Positions 53,985-64,000 of a stretch of DNA of 64,000 nucleotides are shown here, one piece after another. The stretch is from Rhabdophis nuchalis (lineage: Eukaryota; Chordata; Lepidosauria; Squamata; Natricidae): positions 62,746,605 through 62,810,604 of the forward strand of contig CM077643.1 of assembly GCA_039707465.1 (NCBI GenBank), in the 5' to 3' direction. Both the position numbers and the translations under genes were made by a program. The notes beneath the pieces were generated by a model. It saw only the letters and a list, made by a program, of their open reading frames with translations, made no database searches and was not told where the DNA came from. Numbering within the stretch: the first letter of the stretch is position 1; each line of letters starts with the position of its first letter.

Positions 53985-54764
53985 AAGACGTTACCTAATC
54001 GGGTAATGAAACATCTGCAGGCAAACAACCAAGCTCTTGGACCCTACAGTTCAACCCTAAGTTATAAATATTATCTTCTTTTGATAAGAAATCTAGAATG
54101 AAAAACAAGGATGGTTGAAAACACGGCATATATTTATTATAGAGAAGATGTTGGGAGTCCAAATCTATGTCTTCGTTTATCTGAATAGTTGTAATGTAGA
54201 AGCAAGGCAGAATCGTTCAGAGTTGCATCATAAGACATAAAAAGAAATAATAACTTTAAGCTATAAGAAATAGATTTCTGTTGGGCATAACAAATAATTC
54301 CTAAAGGTAATAATTATTCAATAATGGAACAGCTTGCCCTGGGAGATGATGGACTCTCCTTCACTAGACCTATTTCAACAGAACCGAGATGGATATCAGT
54401 GAGTGCTCAGCACTGTAATTGTGAATTCTAGTACTGGGCAAGAGATTGGATTAGATGGTTTCTTGAAATGTCTCCTCCTTCAGAGTCTTTCCTATCCTGC
54501 TCCCTTTGAGATGCATTTGGACTATCACTAATAGAATTTCTGATGATATAACCACATTATTTAGGATTAAGCCCTGCCATCTGTAAATCTTTCAGTGTTC
54601 TCTATCTTACTTGGAATTCTGTAACTCAGTTGCTAATTATTACTCAACTAAACAAATATCTATTGCTGGTTGAACTGGTAACGGTTCACAGTTATTTGTT
54701 CTGCTTTCAGTAAATAATCCAGCTGGTTTAAGTTCTTACGGTCATATGTCTTACCAAATAATAT

Positions 54765-55650
54765 ATATATTTTTTTATATTGAAAAAGTTTTATTGGTTT
54801 TACATTTTTCTATAGGGTAGGGTAAGGGATACAAAGAAATTTTGAGAGCATTCACGTCAGAGTCGTCGGCCCTTCCGAGACCTCAAAATACACAATAAAA
54901 AGATAACAAAAAAAAAGCATTTTTCATAACACTACAAGGTAAAAGCAAGTACATATACCTAAATTCTCAATTCCATGCTGTCAGACATTTACAAAAAATC
55001 CAGATACAGATATTATACAAAATTGTTCAGAAAAATCAAGGCAAAGTTATTTTTTCGATCTAAGTCTCTTGGCTATTGTATCTTCTTTTTCTCCTCCCTG
55101 GCCCCGAGCGGGCGGGGCCGTGGCCCCCTCCGTCCCCCCTGGATCTTCCCCAGGGCAGAGGAATATTTTTTAAGAAAGGCTTCCGCCTCAGCAACTGTTT
55201 TAATCCTCACTCTTCCTCCTTCCCAGAACACCAGCATCCCTTCGGGTGTCACCCACTTGAACCAAATCCCATGATCAAATAAAATTTTAGACAATAAGGA
55301 AAATTTCCTCCTTGCTTCTTGAATCTTTCTAGGAATCTGCTTCAAGATAGTGACCGTTTTTTGTTGGTAAATTAAAGGGTTCTCTCTCTGCGCCCTCAGG
55401 ATTTCCTCTCTGGTTGACCTTCTAACAAATTTCACATGTATCTCTCTAGGCACTTCATTTATCCTGGCATATGCTGAGTTAATTCTATAGGCTAGGTCAA
55501 TGTTCCCCCTGATCTCATCTTTAGGTTTTTGTAAATAGTCTGCTAAAATTGTGCTCATAAGATCAGGGAGGCATTCACCAGATTCCTCAAGAACGTTCTG
55601 AAATCTCAAAAAATATGTCATTCTTTCCATATCAATCCTAGACACATGCC
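54765..55650 (-). mobile_element. 5'-truncated ORF1-only L1-type element (copy f)
   Basis: A TSD ACCAAATAATAT lies at 54753-54764 and 55651-55662; the empty site is in block A first copy near 1066. On the minus strand it contains ORF1 from the RRM onward, then a 3' UTR of about 300 bp and AATAAAACTTTTTCAATAT. No ORF2. Confidence 0.95.
55073..55648 (-). pseudogene. L1-type ORF1 C-terminal part of copy f
   Basis: The frame is open from the truncation point ([19 protein letters not shown]) through [36 protein letters not shown] and [14 protein letters not shown] to a basic end. The coiled coil is missing because of the 5' truncation. It is of the e/g subfamily in its core. The first residues of the open frame upstream of HVSRID are host sequence. 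Confidence 0.88.
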
Positions 55651-56071
55651 ACCAAATAATATTTTTAAATGCAGTTTCTTTATAATATATGTGAAAGTGC
55701 CTCAAACGCTTCTATTATTTAGCTTCTGCAGTCTGTATTATATAAACTTTTTCAATATTTATAAGGTTGTAACTGATTTAATTTCCCAATTGTATAATGT
55801 AGAATAATCGTGGCCCCAAGTCAGTTAAGCTAAGTCATAGCAAATTCATCGACAACATAACCATAACTATTAATCATGATGCTAAATAATGTTTGTATGC
55901 ACAGAGCCATCCTAATTTGATTAAGAAACAGGCACAAAATACTCATGCTGCACTAAGGAACATCTTCTGTACTTCCAATACATTACTGGTATTGCTAGTG
56001 AAAAACAAAAAAGGACTACTATTCTTAAAAGGCCTTGGTTTCATCCAACTGGAACATTCTTATTATTGAAT

Positions 56072-56225
56072 CAGAGGTGGTATTCAGCAGATTCTGATCA
56101 GTTCTGGAGAACCGGTAGCGGAAATTTTGAGTAGTTCGGAAAACTGGTAAATACTACCTCTGACTGGCTCCGCCCCCATCTATTCGCTGCCTCCTGAGTC
56201 CTAGCTGATCAGGAAGGAATTTTAC
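56072..56225 (-). mobile_element. hAT-like MITE, reversed, one end
   Basis: CAGAGGTGGTATTCAGCAGATTC then GAACCGGTAGCGGAAATTTTGAG: the reverse of the 30207-30481 family. The other terminus is missing. Confidence 0.7.
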
Positions 56226-56516
56226 AGTATCCTTCCTTAAGACATAAATTTGCTTTTTTTTTTTAAAAAAAATTAATTCATAAGTACAGGATTTTCTTCT
56301 TCAACTAAAGCTTTTTTAAAAAATCTTTAATAGGAATCTAATACTCTAATAGGATTATAAACGTTCCATTCTAAATCTTTAGGTTTGGTGTTGGGGCTAT
56401 AAATCTAAAAGGAATATTGTACAATGATTTCTATTCTATTCTCTGTACTAATTGTGATCTAGTGGAAGCATTCTAACTAGGGGGAAATGGAGCATGGAAT
56501 GTATTGAATTATTAAT

Positions 56517-57068
56517 GTGTTAATGCCACTGTATAGTGCCTTGGTAAGGCCACACTTGGAATACTGCATACAGTTTTGGTCGCCACGATGTAGAAAAGAC
56601 GTGGAGACTCTGGAAAGAGTGCAGAGAAGAGTAACCAAGATGATTAGGGGACTGGAGACTAAGACATATGAAGAACGGCTGCAGGAACTGGGTATGTCTA
56701 GTTTGATGAAGAGAAGGACCAGGGGAGACATGATAGCAGTGTTCCGATATCTCAGAGGGTGCCACAAAGAAGAGGGAGTCAAACTTTTCTCCAAGGCACC
56801 TGGGGGCAGGACAAGAAGCAATGGGTGGAAGCTAATCAAGGAGAGAAGCAACTTAGAACTAAGGAGAAATTTCCTGACAGTTAGAACAATTAACCTCTGG
56901 AACAGCTTGCCTCCAGAAGTTGTGAATGCCCCAACCCTGGAAGTCTTTAAGAAGATGTTAGATAGCCATTTGTCTGAAATGGTATAAGGTTCCTGCCCAC
57001 GCAGGGAGTTGGACTAGAAGACTACAAGGTCCCTTCCAACTCTGCTATTTTATTGTATTGTATTGTAT
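56517..57068 (+). pseudogene. 5'-truncated CR1 with ATTGT tail
   Basis: In-frame CR1 C-terminus (MPLYSALVRPHLEYC to LDSHLSEMV, stop at 56985-56987), 3' UTR, and TTTTATTGTATTGTATTGTATT. It is very close to 46678-47229, with a few substitutions per hundred bases. Confidence 0.92.
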
Positions 57069-57640
57069 TTATTTCTTTTCCATCCTGCCAAATGCTTGAC
57101 GGGTGAACTAAACTTTAAAAAAAATTGGATCTGTATTCACTTGCCAAGCAATCTGGCAACCATACAGGTAATTTTTCTGTGATGTGAAAGTACATGCAAA
57201 ATGTGTTTATGAGGACCCAGGATTCCTCTTCATTTGTAGGGATTGAGTTTGTTTACATCTATTAAACAAGCAATGATTACACATGCATTGTAGTACGTAG
57301 CATCACGTGCAACATGCATGAACAATTCAATTCTGAACATCCAACTATGTGGAGGTTCAGTTTGTATGAACATGGGCTGCAGGTTATGTCCAGTCCTGGG
57401 CAGGAAGTTAGGAGAACGATAGAAAATTTCCTCTTTCATTTAAAAACTATCAAGTCCAAGACAATTTGAAAAATAGAAAAATATTAAAAAGGGAGGAGAG
57501 GAAATGTTTCTTCCCTGTCAAAAGAACAGAGTAATGGTCAGACAGGTAGATTAACTGCATACTGTTTTACTAAACATAGTAAATCTAATGAATTTCCATA
57601 CCATTATTGTTATCATCATCATCATCATCATTGTCATCAT
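57069..57640 (+). other. Unannotated segment with an (ATC)n run
   Basis: No gene recognised. (ATC)n at about 57612-57642 lies right at the left edge of block B second copy. Confidence 0.5.
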
Positions 57641-57734
57641 CGTGTATCATGTCCATAACACACACATATCTCCACGGACACCATTTTTGCCATTTATTGG
57701 GTATGTGGTTAATCCTTTATACCTAAGCAAGTCA

Positions 57735-57735
<1 letters not shown>

Positions 57736-57774
<39 letters not shown>

Positions 57775-57775
57775 A
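57736..57775 (+). repeat. (TGTC)n(TATC)n microsatellite, short allele
   Basis: About six TGTC and three to four TATC units, paralogous to 5600-5705. Confidence 0.95.
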
Positions 57776-58014
57776 CCTGATTTCTGTCTAATTGCTATGC
57801 CTGTCCATCTCAAGCAAGTAATCCTGGGTCACAAACAAACACAAAACAGTTAAAAAACAATTACAGTATAATAAACATTAAACATATATGGCTGCTGAGA
57901 AAAAGCCATCACAAATATTAATTGTAGCCAGGAAAAATGACCCTTCACATCCTCAGGGCCCCAGAATGGGGATCAAAGCCAGATCTTCAAGGACTTACAA
58001 AAGGCTAACAGGAT

Positions 58015-58470
58015 TCTCTTCTCTGCACTCTGAAAAGAGTGCAGAGAAGAGCAACAAAGATGATTAGGTGACTGGAGGCTAAAACATATGAGGAACGGTT
58101 GCAGGAACTGGGTATGTCTAGTTTAATAAAAAGAAGGATTAGGAGAGACATGATAGCAGTCTTCCGATATCTCAGAGGCTGCCACAAAGAAGAGGGAGTC
58201 AAACTATTCTCCAAAGCACCTGAGGGTGAAAACTAATCAAGGAGAGAAGCAACTTAGAACTGAGGAGAAATTTCCTGACAGTTAGAACAATTAATCAGTG
58301 GAACAGCTTGTCTCCAGAAGTTGTGAATGCCCCAACACTGGAAGTCTTTAAGAAGGTGTTGGATAGCCATTTGTCTGAAATGGTATAGGGTTTCCTGCCT
58401 AGGCAGGGGGTTGGACTAGAAGACCTCCAAGGTCCCTTCCAACTCTGCTATTGTATTATTGTATTGTATT
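58015..58470 (+). mobile_element. CR1 3' fragment with a 5' inverted end
   Basis: The empty site at about 5960 defines the ends. CTCTTCTCTGCACTCT (58016-58031) is an exact inverted copy of 58036-58051, a 5' inversion or snap-back. No clear TSD is seen, as is usual for CR1. It ends (ATTGT)n. The protein frame is degraded. Confidence 0.88.
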
Positions 58471-59556
58471 ATAGGGTGATCCCTGGTCCTAACTGTTTGA
58501 CTAGCTATTAGAAAAAAAACATATGTATCTAATTTTTGAAAGCCATACCTATAACCAATCAACATTAAATGGGTTCCTGAACTTTTCATTTATTTTGATT
58601 GCTGAAAAAGCCTTTTTTTTGTTTGCCAATCTTTAGGCAATGTTTAAAATAAATATGACTGTATACATTTGGTTAATGCTTAAGTGATTATTTCCACACC
58701 ATTCTGCAATCTGATGTGTATAAATAGCAGAAGAAAAAGGGCAGGAGACCTATTTGAATGAATGAAAGTTCTCCATATATACAGTGAGTAATCTCATGGG
58801 ATGGAGGTGCGGGTTTAAAGTCACTGCATTAAGTTCGTTTGTCTTTTCATGTAGTTTACAAAGTTTATAAAGTTGAAGAGACTGCTAATATTATTTAATA
58901 ATAATATTATTATGCTTATAATTTCTAGTCCTATATTTAGAATTCTATAAAATAACATTTTAATTGCTTATACCATTTTATTACAATAAATACTTGTGCA
59001 TTAAGTGAAAAGAAAATATTATTTAAAAAGAAGCAACAAAAAGAGTGAATAGATTTCAAATTTGCATAAATCATTGTATGGGGTATATGTGGAGCGTGAG
59101 GGAGGGAGGGGAAAGAGACACAGAGAGAGAGAGAGATCTCCCTACTGGTCTCTCTTAGGATACAAAAAAACTGCAATGCTCATTGTAATGCAAATTGAAG
59201 CTCTGAACTGGGGTATGTAAAAGGAATTCAGATTACCTGATTATTTACAAAGCAAAGTGGCAGAGAAAATTATTCTTCATTTAGTACATTTTACATCATA
59301 AGTCTACATTAAAAACAAAGAAGGGTAGGACTTTATATATTAATCGTTAATAAAGAGTAGAGCAGATGCATTTACATATTAAAAGTTTTTATATAAAACT
59401 TAAAATTATAGACAGGAGAGGAAAACTATTTTCATTTGGCAAAATATACATACAGAATCTAAAGCAGGGGTAGACAACTATGGAAACTTTATGAGCTGTA
59501 GACTCCCAAAATTCCCAAGTCATCATACTTATGCATGGTCTAAAGTACTCTGCAGC

Positions 59557-59756
59557 CAGTGGTGGGATTCAATTTTTTTCACTACCGGTTCTGTGGGTGA
59601 GGCTTGGTGGGCGTGGCAAGGGAAGGATACTGTAAAAACTCCATTTTCTCCCGATCAGCTGGGACTCCGGAGGCAGAGAATAGATGGGGGCGGGGCCAGT
59701 CAGAGGTGGTATTTACCGGTTTTCTGAACTACTCAAAATTTCTGCTACCACCTCTG
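59557..59756 (+). mobile_element. hAT-like MITE, paralogue of 7020-7219
   Basis: Same ends, same 8-bp flanks and same length, carried by the duplication. Confidence 0.85.
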
Positions 59757-59815
59757 TCTGCAACACATAAAGTTGAAGTGAGGGGCAGAAAACCAATGGC
59801 AGGTTTGCATGCCCC

Positions 59816-60595
59816 TTAAAGACCTTGTAGGAATGGGGTGAGGTCAACAAAGACAGTCTCAGGTTAAAGTTTTCAGGGTTTGTGTCCCATGGTAAATTTG
59901 GGAGAAATCCCCAAGGGCTACAGAATAAAAAGGTAGCAGCTCAGGGGTGAAATAGACTTTCACACCCAAGGGTAGCAGGAGAAGGAAAGGTAATAAACGT
60001 AAAATACAGAAAAGTAATAGGGAGAACAGTTGCGCATAGAGAATGGCAATTGTATAGGCCAGTGATGACTAACCTTTTTCCCATCACATGCCAAAAGTGG
60101 GGGGAGCACAGGGGGGATCATGCGCAGGTGTGCCCACACCCATAATGCTATGCACCTGCATGACCCCCCCTCCCCGCATCAAACCCCCCCCAATTTTAGT
60201 GCACGATTGACCCATTTTTAACCACCACCACCCTCGGAGGCCCTCCGGAGGCTTCAGGAGGCTTCCTTGAAGCCTCTGAAGCGCAAAAAATGGCCCTACA
60301 GACAACCCAGAAGTGGCTTCCAGTTCACCCATAGGGCCGTTTTTCACCCTCTGGGAGAAAGCGCAAGAGAAAGACTTCAAAGTCAGTGGAGGAGATGTGT
60401 GGCTGGCATGCCTTGTTCCGACTTTCCCTAGGTGCAAAATGCTTTAAAAAATAAAGGTTTTTTTTAAAGGGTTAGGGGTACAGTTTTAAGATGTGTGCAC
60501 TTCAAGTACCAGTGTTGCAGGAAAAAGAGCACAAGATTTGGACTTCTCAAAATCAGGAAAAGTTTACTATGGCTGCCATGGTTCAGAAAGCTAGT
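59816..60595 (+). repeat. Block B second copy, rearranged section with hAT-like fragment
   Basis: It resembles 7690-8270: GACCTTGTAGGAATGGGGTG, then the MITE left end CAGTGATGACTAACC near 60060, truncated at about 60355. 60356-60584 is unrecognised; 60585-60595 is the TSD of copy g. Confidence 0.7.
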
Positions 60596-62274
60596 GAGCG
60601 GAGAGTGAGCGTTTAAAACTTTTTTTTCCTGTACTGTCAGCCGGGCTGAAAGGGACTGGAGGGGGGTGTTTGTTTCCAAAAAACCCCCCTTGGACTAAAA
60701 GCGGCACTCGGAAATGCCTCGTTGAGAGGAATCGGAAACTTTTAATCTGGATGGTCTTTAACAAGGGATAGTACTTTGCGGCTTGTTGCAATTATGTCTC
60801 TAGGTCTGGCTGAAACAGTTTCTTTTTTGCTTTTTAACCGCTTTCTCCCTCGGGCTCTGAGTTTGGGCGGAAAATGGCTTCTCTTTGTCCCCGACTGACT
60901 ATGACCTATGGAAAATTACCAGTGTCTCTTTGTGATTTGGACTTCCTCTAATTATTGATGAAGAATTTTCTTTTTTTGGATTTGTGTTTTCCTTTCTGGA
61001 TTGCCTTCGTTATTATACCTATGGAGTTGGAAAAGTGTTTCTCTACTGGTTTCTGAATTTTGCAGCTATACAACTTTAAGAACTTTGGACTCCTGATCTG
61101 CCTACCAGCCCCACCCTAAAAACGCCATTTTATTGGCACGGATTTTAACAGCTAAACATGGCACAAGAAGAAACGCTGGCACGCCTTGAACAAAGAATGA
61201 CTGCCCTTGAATCTGTTATACAAAATTTGGTATTAGAAATTAAGGCCCAGAGGGCAGAAAATGTCAACTTTAAAAAGGAATTATTGGACACTCGAAAACA
61301 AGTGCTTGACAATACACAGAAGAATGAAGAATTGAAAGGGGGGCTGGAGGGGGCTAAGGGAGAGATTAAAAATGTTTCTAATGAGGTTGTGGAAATAAAT
61401 GGGCATGTGACTAGAATAGATATGGAAAGGATGACATATTTTTTGAGATTTCAGAATGTTTCTGAGATGGATGGTGAATGTCTCCCTGATCTTATGAGTA
61501 CAATTATTGCAGACTATTTACATAAACCTAAAGATGAGATCAGAGGGGACATTGACCTAGTCTACAGAATAAATTCTGCATATGCCAGGATGAATGAAGT
61601 ACCCAGAGAGATACATTTGTTAGAAGGTCAACCAGAGAGGAGATCTTGAAGGCGCAAAGAGGGAGTCCTATGATTTACCAACAAAAGGAGGTTACCATCT
61701 TGAAGCAGATTCCAAGAAAGATTAGAGAAGCTAGAAGGAAATTTTCCTTCTTGTCTAAAACATTGTTTGATCATGGGATCTGGTTCAAGTGGGTGATACC
61801 CGAAGGGATGCTGGTGTTCTGGGAAGGAGGTAGAGTGAAGATTAAAACAGCTGCTGAGGCGGAAGCCTTTCTTAAAAAACATTCCTCTGTCCTGGGAGAA
61901 GATCCAGGGGGGGCAGGGGGAGCCATGGCCCCGTCCGCTGGGGGCCCGGGGGAGAAGGGGGAAGATACAATTGCCAAGAGACATAGATCTAAAAAATAAC
62001 TTTGCCCTTGTTTTTTTTTGAGTAATATTGTATGATATTTGTAATCTGGATTTTTGTAATTGACTGACAGTATATAATTGAAAAATTTAGGAATATGTAC
62101 TTGCTCCCAGCTTGTAGTGTTATGTGAAATGTTTTTTTTCTTTCTTTTTAATAATGTAACTTGAGGTACCGGAGGAGCCGACGACTTTGACGTGACTACT
62201 CTCAAAATTTCTATGTAACCCTTACCCTACCCCACAAAAAATGTAAACTCAATAAAACTTTTTCAATATAAAAA
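60596..62274 (+). mobile_element. ORF1-only L1-type element (copy g), 5'-truncated
   Basis: A perfect 11-bp TSD AGAAAGCTAGT at 60585-60595 and 62275-62285. It is nearly identical to 50575-52245 but lacks the first 310 bp or so. ORF1 is followed directly by the 3' UTR and AATAAAACTTTTTCAATATA. No ORF2. Confidence 0.95.
61158..61999 (+). pseudogene. L1-type ORF1 protein of copy g, one frameshift
   Basis: MAQEETLARLEQRM through the coiled coil and RRM core matches copy e. A small deletion near 61617 (after PREIH) shifts the frame; the C-terminal half continues at 61646-61999 with LFDHGIWFKWVIPEG and ends in the family tail AKRHRSKK. Confidence 0.9.
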
Positions 62275-62285
62275 AGAAAGCTAGT

Positions 62286-62803
62286 CAAAGGCTAGCATGC
62301 AATATTCTGAACTCCCTGTCCAAAAGGAATACAGACTTTTATACTTCACTAAAAGCAACTTTCATCATGGCTATTTTCTTATTGGTTACATGATTGTCAT
62401 CAAAAAAGAAAACCATAAACACATCCTGTTATTTTCTAAGATGAACTTCTAACCTTTGTGGCTAAGCCCCTTGTCTGCCTGTAAGGGGCCTTCCAATCTA
62501 ACTCGACCTATTTACAAGCAGGTGTTTGCGGTTTGGCGCATCCTGTTGCAGCTCAGAAAATTCAGAAATATCGTTACAATGCAGAGCTAAATAGGGACCC
62601 CCCTGGGTCATCCAGTCCAACCCCACATCATTTCACGCTTAACAACCAGGTCTCACTTTATGCCCTGCCTCACCAGAGTTGAAGAATTGCAAAAGGTATA
62701 TGTGATTGTAAACATTATTCTGATATACTGATATTTTAGTAAATACTTTTTTCCTTGTTTTCCTCCTCTAAAATCTAGGTGTGTCTTATAGTTCGGTGCA
62801 TCT
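62286..62803 (+). other. Unannotated segment
   Basis: No gene recognised. A GTGTCTTATAGTTCGGTGC piece near 62780 resembles the repeat at 30950-31425. Confidence 0.45.
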
Positions 62804-62999
62804 TATAAATTTTGGAGAAATCCCCAAGGGCTACAAAATAAAAGGGAAGCAGCTCAGACTTTCACACTCTAGGGTAGCAGGAGAAGGCTAACCTTTTTCC
62901 CATCACATGCCAAATGTGGGGGAAGCACAGGGGGAATCATGTTCAGGTGTGCCCACACCCATAATGCTATGCATGCGCATGACCCCCTCATTTCATTCA
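62804..62999 (+). repeat. Second partial repeat of the 7785-8000 segment
   Basis: TTTTGGAGAAATCCCCAAGGGCTAC and CTAACCTTTTTCCCATCACATGCC are present again, after already occurring at about 59890-60090, so part of block B is itself duplicated here. Confidence 0.75.
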
Positions 63000-63319
63000 T
63001 TTCATTTCATTTATTCGACTTATTAACCGCCCCCTCTCCCTGAAGGGACTCGGGGCGGTGCACAGGAAAATATAAAAATACAATACATCACAATAAATAC
63101 ATAAATACATTAAAACTATATTAAATTACACCCTGTGCTAAAAAACTATCCCATTAAAATCCCTAAAGCCCAATTTAAAATTTCTCTACTAAACAACTGA
63201 GGCTGAAAACGGTAGGTTAGGCCAGGCCAGCCTGTTGGAAAAAGTAGGTTTTTAGTTGCTGGCGGAAGGAGCAGAGGTCTGGGATAGATCTAAGTTCGGG
63301 GGGTAGGTCGTTCCGCATC
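63000..63319 (-). repeat. L2 3' fragment inside the hAT-like repeat
   Basis: On the minus strand it encodes NDLPPELRSIPDLCSFRQQL...QAGLA and the L2 3' UTR (CTGTGCACCGCCCCGAGTCCC), with an (ATTTC)n-type tail at 62995-63020. Confidence 0.88.
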
Positions 63320-63950
63320 TCCCCCCCCCGCACCCTCCCCCTGCTATTGGTGCACGATTGATCCATTTTTCCCCACAACCACCCTCGGAGGCCCTCCGAA
63401 AGCTTCAGGAGACTTCCTTGAAGCCTCCAGAGCGAAAAAAATGGCCCTACAGACAACGCAGAAGTGACTTCCAGTTCACCCATAGGCCCGTTTTTCACCC
63501 TCTGGGGGCCTCAGGGAATCCTCCTGAAGGCTCCAGAGGGCAAAAAAGGGCCCTACAGACAACCTGGAAGTCTGTTCCCGAACTTGGAGTTCATTTGGAG
63601 TTAAAGCTCAGGCTTTCTCTCTCCTCACCCATCTGTAGGGTACATAAGGGAAGCAAAAATAGGTGTGGATTCAGCAGCTGATAAGTTGTGAGATTCACTC
63701 CCAAAGCCTGGGTGTCCATATGCAGCATTCATCAGAAAAGGTCAGAGCTTTGTCCAGGTGGCCAACTGCCATTTCTCTTGAATTGAATATGTGTTCTGAT
63801 CACTGCTAACTAAGTGGTGCCTGGAATTTACCCTCATTGGTCTAAATGGTGCTTTTCTTCTAACTGTAATTGTTCTGTTTAGGATTAAAATAAAAATTTA
63901 AAAAACCCTTGAATAAGCGTGCACTTTTAAAGAAGCCCATTAAATAAGGT
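63320..63950 (+). repeat. Block B second copy, last section
   Basis: hAT-like internal modules up to about 63590, then a close match to 8540-8874 and on to 15049-15080 (GAATAAGCGTGCACTTTTAAAGAAGCCCATTAAA), here without the 6.2-kb nested insertion of the first copy. Confidence 0.85.
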
Positions 63951-64000
63951 GACCAGATTTTAATATTGGTAAAGAGGGACACCATTGACGGGGAGAGGTG

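Larger units (their letters stand above)
53985..56032 (+). repeat. Segmental duplication block A, second copy
   Basis: It matches 293-1446 on both sides of an 886-bp insertion. It ends at AAAAGGCCT near 56032, exactly where the first copy diverges. Confidence 0.88.
57645..59815 (+). repeat. Segmental duplication block B, second copy (first section)
   Basis: It matches 5522-7268 with short indels, a 456-bp CR1 insertion at 58015-58470, and a shorter microsatellite (57736-57775). After 59815 it jumps to the equivalent of 7690. Confidence 0.87.

Overview
This window is vertebrate genomic DNA, most likely from a squamate reptile and probably a snake. The reasons are one intron-bearing SERPINA-type gene, a dense mix of CR1, L2 and L1 LINEs, hAT-like MITEs, Penelope-like fold-backs, and pentanucleotide microsatellites sitting at LINE 3' tails. 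There is no operon structure and no prokaryotic feature. The assignment is by recognition only; no database was searched.

The only host gene I can support is an alpha-1-antitrypsin-like serpin on the + strand (coding exons at 16440-17052, 18144-18411, 28773-28920 and 30577-30768). The spliced frame is open for 406 residues. It has a signal peptide, a strikingly His/Asp-rich mature N-terminus and a Met-Ser reactive centre. Its third intron (10.4 kb) is inflated by transposons.

Layout. 1-267: 3' end of an L1-type element. 267-1446 and 5522-8872: blocks that recur, in the same orientation and order, at 53985-56032 and 57645-63950. This is a segmental duplication with a period of about 53 kb, and its shared sequence continues to 15066, about 1.4 kb before the serpin ATG. 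1447-5521: a broken CR1. 8875-15048: a nest (L1-type element containing an L2 containing a Ty3/gypsy remnant). 15.2-16.1 kb: a palindromic MITE, a tRNA-derived SINE and a long hairpin. 16.4-30.8 kb: the serpin. 31.5-38.6 kb: a CR1 split by an old L1. 38.7-46.0 kb: an L2 split by an L1 with two intact ORFs and a perfect target-site duplication (TSD). 46.2-48.6 kb: CR1, an L3/CR1-like LINE and an LTR fragment. 48.9-52.7 kb: GC-rich fold-backs and a GA tract holding a full-length ORF1-only element. 54.0-64.0 kb: the second duplicated block with its own later insertions.

The main result is a family of at least five, and probably seven, short L1-derived elements that carry ORF1 followed directly by the 3' UTR and no ORF2. 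Two full-length copies (18487-20514 and 50263-52253, each about 2.0 kb) start at homologous GC-rich 5' ends and have their own TSDs, so the ORF1-only form itself appears to have moved. The design recalls mammalian HAL1 (half-a-LINE). The 3' terminus resembles that of the degraded autonomous L1 at 31765-36701, not that of the intact L1 at 40350-45883.

The second main result is a prediction: if the duplication is part of a tandem serpin array, another serpin paralogue should start about 1.4 kb beyond the right edge of the window, and one may end left of position 1.
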